From positions 22,130,637 to 22,194,636 of the forward strand of contig NC_043976.1 of NCBI RefSeq assembly GCF_902148855.1: a DNA stretch of 64,000 nucleotides, in the 5' to 3' direction. Below, one piece after another: positions 38,905 through 52,900 of this stretch. A program made the position numbers and the translations under genes. The notes beneath the pieces are model-generated. The model saw only the letters and a program-made list of their open reading frames with translations, ran no database searches and was not told the DNA's origin. Numbering within the stretch: position 1 is the first letter of the stretch; each line of letters opens with the position of its first letter. Source of the DNA: Sphaeramia orbicularis (Eukaryota > Chordata > Actinopteri > Kurtiformes > Apogonidae).

Positions 38905-41900
38905 GGGTGGTGGTGAAATGACCAACCACAACGAAGGGCTGCGGAATTCAGAAAAGAGGCGTTGAGACCAGGCCCTTTGTACTGTACTACTGCACCCCGA
39001 GGATAAGGTGCTGTTTCTTCTGAGCATTGTATTTTACTTTTTTACCAGCTCAGTGAACTGTGGTTTGTGTTTTTTCCAGCAGTTATGTAATTAAGAATGG
39101 CTGCCAACATTTATGCTTGATGGAGCTGTATGGTGCATAAGTGTTAATTCAACAATTAAGTGCTGAAATGTTATTTAGGTATAAGAAGAACCTTGATTTA
39201 AAATTCTGAACATGACAAAACATTGGGGTTTAATTAAAGGCACAATGTGGAACGTGAAGAAACTGAGATGTAGTTATAGCTTTTTATTTCCAGTGTATGA
39301 ACACCTTAAAAATGAGCATTTTCCCTGACTGTCTCCTTGCCTATGTCCATGATAACATCCTGGACAGTGATTTAATGCCTCTCCTCACACACTGTTCTAC
39401 TGCAGCAATACTGTAGAATACTAGCTGGTGATAGTTAAGAAATAGTCAGCACAACACAAACTCCAACCTAAACCTCATACACATGTATGATTTATATACC
39501 ACACACTTAAAATTTAATGTGTTAGTTTCATTTACCATTAATAACAAACAACAGACAAACGGTACTGCTTTTAGATGAGTAAGAAAATATTATTGCCCAT
39601 TGATTTATATAGTAAGACTCCCAAATAGTTGCTGTTTGACTCAATTTTACCTTATTGCTAATACAGCATTTTTGGTAGGGATTGTTTTGATGTGTGGATG
39701 TTGTTGACTGTTCTTATAAAATAATGAAAACAACAATAAATATATTTATGAAAAAAAACAAAAAAAAAAACAGCATTTTTAGGTTCTGATTACTGGTTGA
39801 AAAAAAAGAACAATGCTTATGCTGTCAGGGGTCGACAACAAGGGTAGGCTATAGCCCCGAAATCCCCCCAATCCTCTGCTATATAAAAATCTATCCACAA
39901 TAATTGTTAGACAATCGATATGAACTCAACCTGAGCTACATCGACCTGATAGTGGCAGAATAATGGTCAGAGAACTAATTTTTCCCCACAAAACTCTAGT
40001 GAGTGTAAATGACACCATATGAACTCTGGATGGTAGTGAGAAAATGGACATTTTTAAGACGACCAATATGAACCAAATTTTATCTAAATCGGCCTATTAT
40101 TGCTTGATTTATGTCCAAAAAAACTGATTTTCAATTAAAGCGCCCCCATTTGGATGACTTATAATACTCATAGAGAAGCTGAAATCGATAGGGTTCTTCC
40201 ACTAGGGGTCCCCTATGTTGGTTATCAAGGGAGAAGAAATCCAACCAAATCTGTCCTAGTTATCGCCTTCACATGAAGAATATCTAGCGGTGGCGGATCC
40301 GGCGGTGGCAGCATTCGGGGTGAAACCATTATATCCCCAAAACTCAATTTCGGGGTTATAATCAGTCAACAAAGTGGATATTTTCAAACAATTATAAACT
40401 TAATAATTAGTCATAGCTCTACACTAATGAGCATTTGTGAAGCAGCTAAATCAATTAAAAAGACCCTGATTCCATAATGTTTTACCCTTTTTAATTAAGT
40501 AGTAGCCTGCCAGTTTATAAGATGCTCCAGAAAAAGGAGTTTATTTGAACTTTGTGTCTGTGAATGTGGCCTTAGTAACAGAGCTGTCTGGCTGACTTGA
40601 TCCGAGTGCTCAGATCCCGTCCATTAGCATCCTGGACGAGGTTCTTCTGATCTGCAAACAGCCTCAAGTAAACTCATTTTAGTGGGCTCGTCTCTCTCCT
40701 CTCGCCGCCTGCCCTAAAGGGATCAATACCAATATGAAAAACCTGGATTCCATTCTGAGTAGACCACACCGGCGCCTTTCCCTGAATACAAATTACATCA
40801 CATCACATACCCACACTATAACAGCCTGCAATACAATCCCAAGGGGAAGGCAGCATCTACAGAGCTCTCCATTTGGGGTCGAAATCAGAAGCGGTTGCCT
40901 TTCAGTGCCATTTAGATGATCAGCGGGAGGGGGGGGGGGGGCTGCTAGGGAAGCTGAGGTAAAGACTTGGTAAACATCACAATCATCTCATAACTTTCAT
41001 CCGTTTTCTTTGCTGCTCAGTGTGAGCAGTACTTAGTGGCTTTCCAGGCATACAAATACAACAAGAACAAAAAAAGTCTAAATACAACAACAGCTCGGGG
41101 CTTAATCATTGAAATTACATTGCAAAATTACACCATTATACATTCAACACACTGAATTAAAAACATTTTCATAATACAGGACAATGTTGCAAAACAAGAC
41201 AGTGCAGCCTAATTGTAATCAGCTGTCTGGTTAGACTGATAAGTATAAGTGGAAGCTCAATATTGGCAAACACAAACACACAAACTTTAACACAACTCAT
41301 GCTAGAGTATTTGCCAAGTACGCCTACTGGCATACCTAAGTATTAAACTAAGTACCTAAGTATTAAACTGAGCAAACTGATATTTTTTCCAAAAGAAAAG
41401 CTTGTTAAAACTGTTAAGGAGATTAAGCTTAACCATTAAAATTAATATTTGTTTAACTGTCTCTGCTCCAAGCTAAATTCATTGCATTGGAAACTGCATT
41501 CTCTCCATGAAATTCTTTCATGAAGGTTAGACAAGTAATCAATACCTGACAACTGGGAGGCATTATTAAAATCTCTAGGTAACACCAACAGCGCTACTGA
41601 CCTTAAAGACTCTTCTTCCACTTGTTAACAACACCATACACTTATACAAAGTACTTTTGAAAACAGCTATCGATTAACAGTGGGGGTGGAAGGGAGGGTA
41701 GGTAAGAAGATCGAACTGTCCCCATGTTGTTTTGTTGCTAAGCAGACCCTTCTTGAGCCTCGAAGGCAGATTCGACGTCCTGTTGACAAACTGGTGATTG
41801 TTATCTCCTATCAGAGTGCAGCGTCAGCCACAGAGGCTTTGTTTGGAATCTCAAGTTCGATTCTGTACAATGCTGCACACCATGACAGGTTTTTACAATC

Positions 41901-44573
41901 CTCCAGCACAATACACAGCCAGCAGGGAAGAGGTTGAAGACACAGGCAGGACGAAAAAAGGAGGGAAAATGGTGTAGGAGACGATTGAGCGAGCTGATGA
42001 GTTGGTTTATGACTTTATCCTCCAACAGTGTAAATAAGAACTTCAATGGAAAATAAATTATAAAATAAAAAAAATTCAATACAAGCAATTAAAAAATAAA
42101 ATCTGAACATTCAAGGATGCATTTGATGAGCGGTTTTAGTTGTATTATAAAACAAAGCTTTCCAAAAATCAATCAAGGTGAGAATATTTTAACGCACCAA
42201 TAATCATGTCTGCAAGGACAAGCTATTATTACGCCGATTTTTATATCTCAGATTTTTCAACAGACTATGGGCATTACAGTAAGGATCAAAGTAGGACTGA
42301 TACGCTGCCATCGCTATCTTACACCAGAGCCCTGTCCCCCTGGCATGAACTCGATGATTAAGTGGAGGTGCCTGTTGACGACTGGTGTGACCAGGTCAGT
42401 CTGATAATTTGTGCTATCTTCAGTGCTCCTGCATCCCAAAGGCGCAAACACCTCTCACACCAGAGGACCAATCACCGCTCTGTGAATCTGCTCCATGTCT
42501 GCTACACAGAGTCCGTTACTTCCATCACCTCTGCCAGTGCTGTGTCACCGCTCAGTGCAATCACTGCCAATGCCACCCGCCACAACACAACAGACGTCCG
42601 GGGGATTTAGAGACAATTGGAGTTGACTAGGGCATAACCTCATTCATACAATGCCACCCAAGAGTTAGACGTGTCAGACTGACTAAAAAGGCTTACGCTG
42701 CTTTCTGACAAGCCTTGGTGGCCATGGGCCCAGTTCAACAAATGGGCATCAGGCTGGATAGAGAAACTTCAGTCACATTAAATCCCTCTGACAGGTTATC
42801 TTTGTCCAGACTTGATTTGAGCAGTCAATTCAAATGCTTCTAAAAATTGAACTAAATGTCACAGTTCCCTCTTCCTTCAGCTCTCTTCAAGACTTACAGC
42901 TTTGGTTTAACAAGTTAGAAAGGGCTACTAAATAAACATAATCCTCACACCTCCTAATCATCAATTACTGGTCATGATTTATCCTGACGGCTTACTGGAC
43001 TCTTTACTTTTAAATCAATAACAACCCATGTGCTGCTTTAACACACCGCTGTTCGTTACAGACCGAGCCATAAACTTGAGCATCAGAAAGGGCTAATTTA
43101 TTCCTGTTGAGACGAGCAGAGCATCAGAAATAGTCCTTGATGTGATCACAGCCCTCACCACTAGATTTATTATGCTTGGAGATGTACATGACATCAACGT
43201 TTATAGGCTTTCGTTTATAGGTCTCATTTAATTGTCTCTGCGGATTACTCAAAAATATGTATAGATGATATGCACTTAACATCACTTGAAAATGGTGAGT
43301 ATTCATTAACAAGCGTGCAGTTTTAACCGGAATAATCTGTATTGTACAGCCCACTGATTGCCACACAATCCAGTGCTTGACAGGCATAAACATTTAACTG
43401 ACCTACTTCAGTGCATTTGTATCGCATATAACATTTCCACACAAAAAAAAACCCTCTTGATAGTAACATTTGCAAATGTCACTTATTATTATACTGTGAT
43501 CTAACATAGTAAAATATGCCTGCCGTACCTTTGCTGCAGAAAACCGATGAATGGGGCGACTCCTGTGCCTGGTCCAACCATTATGAAAGGCGTTGATGGG
43601 TCAGGTGGAGGTCGAAAGGAGCAGTTGGGTCTCAAACTCACATGGATCTGGGGTTACAGGCCATTAGAAAGCATTTTAAATAATGAGAGTAATTACAACA
43701 ATGCTGAGAATCCATTGTGGATTTAGCAATCTATTAATTGATCTGCTTAATATTCTGACACGATACAAATGACAAAGCACAAGAGCTCCAACAGGAATCC
43801 ATAGAGTCTGTGGTCACGCAGACAGACTTGCCCTAATGTAAATTAATTTTTTAATGAACTACACTAAACTGGCCACATGTACTTTTTGTAATCTCATGCA
43901 TTAAAAGTGAGTTTCCAAAGTAGCCTGAAACATGTGGTAGGAGGATTCCCTTAAGTCCAAAGTTCTCTTGTTTGATGAGATACTGCAAAATCCTCTGATA
44001 TTCTCAACTCTTGCTTTTTTCTTTTAAAAAGCTCTTGAACTGTAATATTTGAAAAAGAAGGGGCAGTCCACCTCTCTTGGCATTTTAATGGAACAGTCAA
44101 AGACAAAGAGACAGCCAAAGAAAGGTGTGGCAGGATTTCAGGCAGACTCAGAAGGGTACATATATTATTTTTTTCCCTCTGTGAGTGCTGGATATAACCA
44201 TTAGAGCACCTTGGAACACTTGTGGTTGCAAATTAGAGCACTTAGAAATATATCAGCCAAGACCAGGAGCCCAGGAATTTGCACATTCTAGTTTCAACTC
44301 TTCATTTTCTACTGCACTCATTACCTTTGGCAGAGCCGGGCTGCTGGAGGAGTCAGGCTTCCCAGGGAAAACCAGGACAGGATTGATGAGGTCAAATAGC
44401 CAACCGGTACACAAGCCTCGCCTCCCCGCAGGCCGCCCAAAGCATGCTGGGAACTCTACAACATTGAAGACGAAATGTAGCTTTCCTGGGTGCCTAAGAC
44501 AGGAGCTACAGAGATGGAACCGCAGAGAGCATGAGATAGACAAAGACAGGAGACAGAAGGGAAACAACAGTGA

Positions 44574-44643
<70 letters not shown>

Positions 44644-46883
44644 ACGGACACACAGTGACAAGCAGGAAAATACACATCAAGAGAAAACAGGGAAATATAC
44701 AGAGAAGGAGAGGGGCAACAGGAGGGTTCGGAATAGACTGAGTATTGTGATGGAAAAGGAAATGATTCCCCAACAACTCTTTTTAGAAATATTTTAAGAT
44801 CAGCAATAACAAATTAGAGATGTGAAGATGCCAATTAAAAGAATGAAGATAGCATCTGACTAATGATGACTGAGAGTGATGTGCTACATGACTACATCTG
44901 TTTCACGCCAGACTCCAAACGTTAAAAAATTTTAAATACAGCTGGCCATGAAAAATGACTTTCACTGTGTGTTTCTGCTATAAACAGCCTGCCATCCCAG
45001 TCTTGTGCAGCAGCTGAAGCACTCTGCCGCTCTCTCATCCTTCACTCTCTCTGTTCCTGTGGGCCACTAGAGACCTCTATTGACCGCAGCATCAATAATG
45101 CAGGCCTCTAATGTCTCTGCACCATCTGATAAACTACAGCTACCATCTCTCCTGACCTGTCCGTTCCCTGTCCCTTAATGCAAACATGCATAAAAAGTAC
45201 ATGCAAGCAGCTAAGCGAGGGACTAATGACAGGAGATGCAAAGTTTGGACTAGAGGACTATGCCGTTCTGCATCATCTTTAAAGGAAACCTAATGGGTTC
45301 TAGCTAAACGGGAACAACAAATCAATGTCTGACTAAGTGAAGAAAAGAGAAGGGAACATTTAAACTAAGGACCAGTAGCGAAGAGTTGGACAGCTTTTTC
45401 AGTCCATTTACTGGTGCGCAGTGTTATGCATCACAAAATATAAACTTCATTTTTATTTTCTTGTCATCCTACCTTGCTGCTGAATAAGGTCTGGACTGCA
45501 GTTTTGGCAAATGTTCTGAAAGGAAAACACAACTGTCAATCACCCTGCTGTCTAGCTCGGATTATTGTTACACAGACAACCATGACAAAGAGGAAACAGA
45601 ATGAGTGAAAGTCATCGTAGTCTACTGAGACGTCCTACCTACCAATCTATCCTCAATAACCCCCACCCAGGTTAGAGCCTTGTTTCTAGGACACACTTCT
45701 ATATTTATGAAATTACAAACTCAGGGTTATGGAATCCCAAGTGTCCAGATGTGGAGCCAGTAGGAAACACATTGCTTATGCAGACCTTATTTCAATGCCA
45801 GCCATGAAGGTGCCCTCTTTTGGCTAATAGGTAGATTGGATTGCATCCGTGAGGAGATGTCAGTGAAATCAGAAAAACTTACAAGAGTTGGAGTTAACTT
45901 TGCCCCCTTGTAGCAATAGCTATGTGATGACCAGCACTGCCTATTAAATGCAGGCAAGGAGAGTGATTGAAAGTTGGATCACATGTGCAATGCGGTTGTT
46001 ACACGCTCACATATATTTTTTGCATCTCAAAGATAGATGAACCTGGGAAAGTAAAGCTGTACCATATGTACCAGCTGAGCCCTTACAATAACACATTTTT
46101 CTGCTAAATTGCTCGGAAAGACAAACAGCTGGACTAAATCTGCTCTCTCCTCTCTTTTTGGACCTAAACAGCTCAGGGTGTTTTGGAGACAGCTCTGAAA
46201 TTTGAAGTCCATTCCATTGACCTAAGATTTTTTTTTTTTTTTTTTTTTTGCATGACGCACTTAAAAGTAACCTTGGAAAAAAAGAAGCAAATAACATAAG
46301 CCCAAACAGGAGTATCCCATTCCAGATTCCTTTAGATACTACAAGATAAGACAGGCTGAAGGGCTAATGCTTTTATTTTTAGTGAAGCATGTTTTTATTC
46401 TGAAAACGAAGTTCACTCGTTAGACTCAAAGGCTCAACCGTACTGATTAAAGAAGACACTGGCCTTGCTTGTAACAGTCAAGATGTTTGTACTATTGATG
46501 TACTCAAAGCAATTTCTAAAGGAAAACATAATGAATAATTAGTGATAAGAACAAAAGAATGGATAGGGAAATGATTTGGTTCTTCACTTTCTGGTTAGAG
46601 GCACACACCACACGATACACACTACTCCATCAGACTGTGAACCATGTACATTAACACAATCCTTTGCAGTCGCACCGTGCTCGAGTTGCTGCCTCTCTAT
46701 CACAGTGTGACAGTGTATGTCCGAAACACAAGACAATCAATCCATCATCTCACTTCACTGCACCATGATGATACTGCTGGTAGATACAAAGGATATATCA
46801 CTTCAAACCACAGCTTTTTTCATTGCACCGAGTTGCTTGAGGATACATCTCTTATGATATATTTCAAGAAAAGGTCCTGGTTC

Positions 46884-46914
<31 letters not shown>

Positions 46915-49900
46915 GTCCCTGGATCCACACTATGTTTTCTGAAATTATCATTTTCATGGTATCATCGATCATACTGCACAACAATATAATCTATTCTATC
47001 TCAAAAGTCTCTCTCTGTGAGGCAATTTATATGCAGAGTTACTATTTCAGAAAAAAAATTTTTATAGCAATGTGTTTGGACATAAAAGTTATACTGTGAT
47101 ATATGGATAGTTTCTTTGGTTGTGGATGAAATTAGGGTAGTAGTTAGTATTGTGGCAATAAGGATTCTCCCTGGGATTATTTTTTTCCTGTAAATGATAA
47201 ATTCAGGTTACTTCAGAAAAAAATGGCCATGATTTCTCTCAAGAATGCATCAGTTTTTTTTTGTGTTTTGTGGTACACTAAATTAATGCAATGTGAATAC
47301 ACTTGAAATGCAGTGCACTCTCTGTGGCCAGGACAAATTTCAAGCTTTTCCGAGAAAGGGGTTACAACCTCTTGAGATACAGACACATTTGCTTTACTTT
47401 GCTTTGCTCCTTAGGTCCCAATCCTGCTAAAAACAGAATAAAAAAAGCTGCTGGGTACAATTTCATTTGAGCTCTGTGGTAAAGAAAATTGAAAAAGATG
47501 CTCACGGACAGCATTCTGTTCCCTGCGGCTATGACCCCAAAGTTTTCATCTGACACATTATATGAAACAATGGACTTTATAACAGGAGAGCTGAGTCTGG
47601 AAAGCAGGTATCTTTCACAATTTATACCTGGTATTTACTTTCATACCCAGTCTGCACTTGGCCAAAGACATGTGGGCTGATACACATTTCTCCTCATTAT
47701 TTATAGTTAGTGTATAACAGCATAAACTCTGATCAGCAAAACACCTCGCTTCCGGCTGGGGTAATGAACCATGAACAGCACGAAAATGCAGCAGTGTAAT
47801 GCACTGCGTCAGGACTGACCATTAACCTATGACCCAAACTGACCCCATGCACATTGTGTCCTTGCAAATCTCAGTCCCCTACTAGTAAACAGGGCCCTGT
47901 CCCTTGCATAACAGCTGTTACCCCAAAGGCCCTCCAACACCACATTTTTCACTAGGGCACAGTCGTCCCGATTGCCAATTTCTGCATCACTTCACCACTG
48001 AAAAAGGTGCTGTTGTTGGCAAGTAGGCCAAAAATATCTGACACTGGGTAGGCCAAGAGCTGTGACACAGCTGTTTTAGAGGACAACCCAAGTTGTAAGA
48101 AAAAAGCTGTAGCCAACTAATTTCACTGTCTGGTAAGTTTCAGTCAAAGCTTATTAGATCTATACTGAATGACCAGCCAACTATCTAAATAGGCAGAGAG
48201 AAAAGGTTAGGGTTTTACTAACTTTTGCCTTAAAGGATCAAAGGAGGAATGGTATAGAAGCCAAACAGCCTCACAAACTGATCAGTGTTATCAGTACAAA
48301 GGGAAAGACAGAATAGATAGTTCTAAAATTATTGGTAAAATATTGTCATAATGTGGCAAAATTCAATGTGGAGCTTCATGGACTAATAAACGAGACTGTG
48401 GTCCCTTTGGGGAACTCTCTGAAGTACACTGTCCGACCGTTCAGTATAATTAACAGCTCTGTGTAAATCAGCCATGAGATTGAGCGCACAGCCTTTTTGC
48501 TTTACTGGGGCTACAGTGACCCCTACAGGAGGGACATTTTGTAAACTCAAGTACCTGGATAACACTTGGAAATGCACAAGGCACAATTAGCATAACCTGA
48601 GGTATTTTTCAAAACTGAAATGAAGTCAGTTCTTCCACTGATATTTTGTACAGCTGCAGTTTAAATCCCAGTGTCACATCAATCACTTTAATTCCCCATT
48701 TGCTTCTAGCAGCACAGAAGCCAGTTTTTAATTAAACAAATGCATCTCTTATTATAATTGATTTAAAAAAAGGAAACATGTTGAAAAAGTGCCAAATGTA
48801 AGCCTGTCTTCTTGGTAGTCAGTGAATAAATGCTGAACATAACACTGAAATCCTATGCAACATGGAAGAATGATGTTTGAGAAGCTTTTGCACTTGCAGG
48901 GGTTGACATGTATCAACTATTCTCCACTGTAGAATGCTCCACAGTAAACAATACAATAACTAGTTTAATCATTTTATCCTTTATGGACTTGCAAACTCCC
49001 ATCTGATAAAGTAAGGCATTCTGACCTATGAGTAGGCTGAGAGGAGGCACGCAGGATGGAAAAGCTTTGAGAAGCTCCAAAATGCTGAGGCTTGGGTCTC
49101 TCACATATAGGTTGTAGTCTGCCGTGCCTTGTTTACTGCAGAGCTCCTGCAGTCTCCTCTTCTGCACACTGTCCCCAGTATGCTCAACCAGTGCTCGAAG
49201 AAACGCCTGACAGACAAAGAAATCAGATGTTAAGCTACTTCAAGCTGTTTCACCTCTGTTTGTGGCCAGACCCCTACATTTTTGAGTTTTTGGTTTTTTT
49301 TACTGCTTTTCACTCATAACTATAAGAGCAGGAGCCATTTCTGACACTTTTCTCGTGGAAAAGTTTGAAATAGAAAGCTTTCTAGATGATGACCTTGAAT
49401 CCTGAGGTTTTTTATGAAGCAAAGTCATTTTAATATGCACAAAGCACATAAAACTGTCAGACATTTTAAGGCCACAGAGAAATCAGCAGAGGCAATGAGA
49501 CATTTTTGAAACAAATGAATCAAAATCAATTAATGTCATCAGTTACAATGCTACAGTTGCAACTGACAGGTTGCTGTTTGGATGGACATTCATCAATTGT
49601 TGTTAATCTTTTTCCAGGCAAACATGTAAATTACTGCAGAAAAAAACGAAATATTAAAATGCACCTTCAGAGCAACTTCTGTAGTGCTTTCACTTTATTG
49701 CGGCATCATTTATCACTCTGATATGTAATCAGTGCTTCCAAATATTTGTCCTGTGAAACAGTTTTCTATAATTTCAGCAATTCATTATAGTTTATGAGTG
49801 TATGTATGCAGAGATTAGTGACACATTGTGGTTAGTTTGCACAGGAAATAATTATTATCTCCACCTTTGAATCCATCTAGTGTAGCCAGCTCTTAAAGCA

Positions 49901-52900
49901 GTATTTGACAAACAATGGTGTCTGTTCTTCCTTGGCTGCAGTAATTAGACTTCTGCATTTAACGTTTGTGAGTAGAAAGAGTGAGTCAGAGTATGGTAAA
50001 TATACAGTGCATTTTTGTGTTTAATGCCCTTGTACTGAGATGTCTACTTATTAAGCGGTCCAATGAAAATTTAGTATTTTTCCAGAGATCTAGAGTGTTT
50101 AAAAAAAATTACACTCACTTTAAATGCTTCTGTAAAACAGATTAACAGCTTGGATTGCACAGACAGGTGTTGTAATATAAAATCTTTACAGCCTTGTAAG
50201 TCTGTGGACAGCAGTTTGACCCATAGCATTCAATTTATGTGCAGAAATTTAATAAAACAGAAAAGGAGTTTGTGCAAAGGTCGTGGTGGCAGATGACTAG
50301 TGTAGTTACAATGCATCATACCTCGTTGGCATATCATCAGCAGGTTTTGGAAGACTGAAAGATTTCATTGTATAAAAGCAAGACGGAAAATCGGAGAGAG
50401 TGATTTTGAATTCGAAGAATGCTTTACTTTGTTCAAGAGCTATTGGATTTTTTTTTTTTGCCATATTGTGACATTTCACAAAATGAAAATTGTCATTCAG
50501 TGAGCTGTATGGAAAGAATACCAGACTACTGATGCAGTGCATGTAACATTTATAAATGTTATACAATGGTAACAATATGTCACTTTAAACTACCTGCAGG
50601 CTGAATCCCTGGTCAACTGTTAAGTACTCCCAAAGCAAAAGACTACAGCTATTTGACAATTCCAGACTCTAAATGTAACTGCAATAGGAGATAATTATTT
50701 CAACCTAGATTGCTTGAGCTTACTTTTGGCTTCTCTTAATACCAATACACTAACCTGGGAACCAGACACATCAGCCTGAGATCTGCCTTGCTCTGGCAGA
50801 TCAGTCTGGCACTGCTCCCATCCAAAGTGATTTTCACTGGCTGGTCCAATCACAACCGTTCATCTAATTTGGGGCAGTTCTGAGGCAGTTTGATATGATA
50901 CCAGGCTTCGGGCTGTGATTCTTCAAGTTGACTACTCCCTTTTGTATTAGTAGGAAAGAGACCTAGAGACCTACCCCTGCAGCTCTGTCCCAGTATCAAA
51001 AGAGTTTTATTTGTCAGTAGCAAAGAGAAAATGTTCCGTAAAAGCCAAAACTTACAGCCCTTCTTGTTCTGAATAGACCCTTTCATTTATTTTCTCATGC
51101 TTATTTCAGATTGCATATGCCCCATTTACTCTTGCCGCAGATTTTAATTAAGATAATTGTTAGTTAACTGACCAGGGACAGTTAACTTTGGTCACAGTAG
51201 AACCATTCTGACTAGGCTTTATTCATTATATACATGTGAGTTATAAATCCTGTTATTTTTAAATGTTTCAAAAATATGGTCGTGTGATTCTGATGCATTT
51301 GCTGTTGTTAAAATCATCACTGAACCTGAGAAAATGAATGTGATAAACGTCAGCTGAGGAAAAACTAGCATTTTTTTTTTGTTTGATATCTACCAATACA
51401 ACCAATTAAATGATACTATGTCACAGCCAACATGATTCCACATAATTAAAATTAACAAATATACTTATTCAGTACAGAAATCAGTGTGGAGTGAAATGCT
51501 AAAAAAAAAAATCCAAGTTTTACTAGTCTGAAGTAGCAAAATAACAATAAGCAACACAAAATATTTAATCATATCAGCAATGTCTGGACATACCTTCTTA
51601 GGAACGCTTCTTATTTCGAGACACCATGTCAACAGGTAGAGCAGTGAAATGTTCGGGGGAATGTAAGATGGCACCTGGGCACCTATAAGCAGGAAGAAAT
51701 ATTGTGTAATTACCACAACAATGTAAAGAATTTACTCAATGTAAATATGCAGTAGGACATCATAACTGTTCATAAATTATTACAATTTATTTGTGAAATG
51801 TATGACTGTAAATGTTGTGTACTTTCAGATTTAACAAGACTTGTAGCAAAACTCTTCTTCTACAGTATACTGTGTATATATAAAATGATTTGACATATAC
51901 ACCTTTTTTCTTGGTATCCTTTTTGAGAGACACAGACACACAATGTTTTCTCTGGTCTTGAAGGCCCAGTCTTTGGAGCATCTCCTCCACCTCACTATCT
52001 CTGTTTGGGCAGAACACATCAAAAGAATCTCCAGGCTGATACGTCACATCTGGGAGAGCCTGGAGATTAAAAAAGTTTCAGTTCAAACTCCATCTAAATT
52101 CACATAAATGATTTTGAAAATTATAAAAATGATTATCATGTAAAGCTTACAGAGATTTCCAGCTCTACGAGAAGGGCTGTCTTAACTGAATCTCCTCTGG
52201 TGAGCTGAACCGCTTTGGAAATAGGCACCTCATAAAGAGTCTTTTTATTTAAAGGTCCGAAACTCTAAAAGAAAATATTTTTTATTACTTGGGGGATAAG
52301 AAGAGAGTGAAATATGAGACATTTGGTTTTATTCTCAACATCACTTCTCACCTCCTCTACTGCATCCCCCTCCTGAAGTGAAACATCCAGGTAGGAAGGA
52401 GGAAGCACTGGAACATTGAGAGCTGACTCTGACAGCGGGGGCAGGGAACATGTCAGTGAGGCTGCCAATTCAACATGGGAAACTCCACCAGCCTCTGTCT
52501 GAGCCTCCGGTGCTGATGAAGAAACACTGCCAATGCCTCCAGACGGGGATGCCAACCCAGGGCCCCCCGTAGGAGATGCTGGACTAAGATCAGAAATGGC
52601 AGTTTGTGTAACAGAAGCGGAAGATACAGCAGCAGATGCATATTTGGAGTCAGTTTCTTGGACTGCCTCACCATTCTGGTGGTCAGTGAGGCTTAGTAGG
52701 TTTAGTTGGACATCCTGTACAGATGGAACAGGAGTCACCTTAGCTGCATCGAGGGTTACCCCTTTCAAGTCACCAGTTTTATCAGACTCCATTTTGGATA
52801 CGGCGTCTTTGATTGCTTTCCACAGACCTTCAAGCCAGGGGTCCACGACCACCTCTAACCTGAGAAAACAAAGTTCAACATGTGACGAATTAGTGCAGAG

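Noticed and set aside
44185-44797. Several frames of about 75-157 codons rich in Cys-Val or His-Thr
   Set aside because: They are shadows of the (TG)30 repeat and of the mtrr exon at 44,505-44,325.
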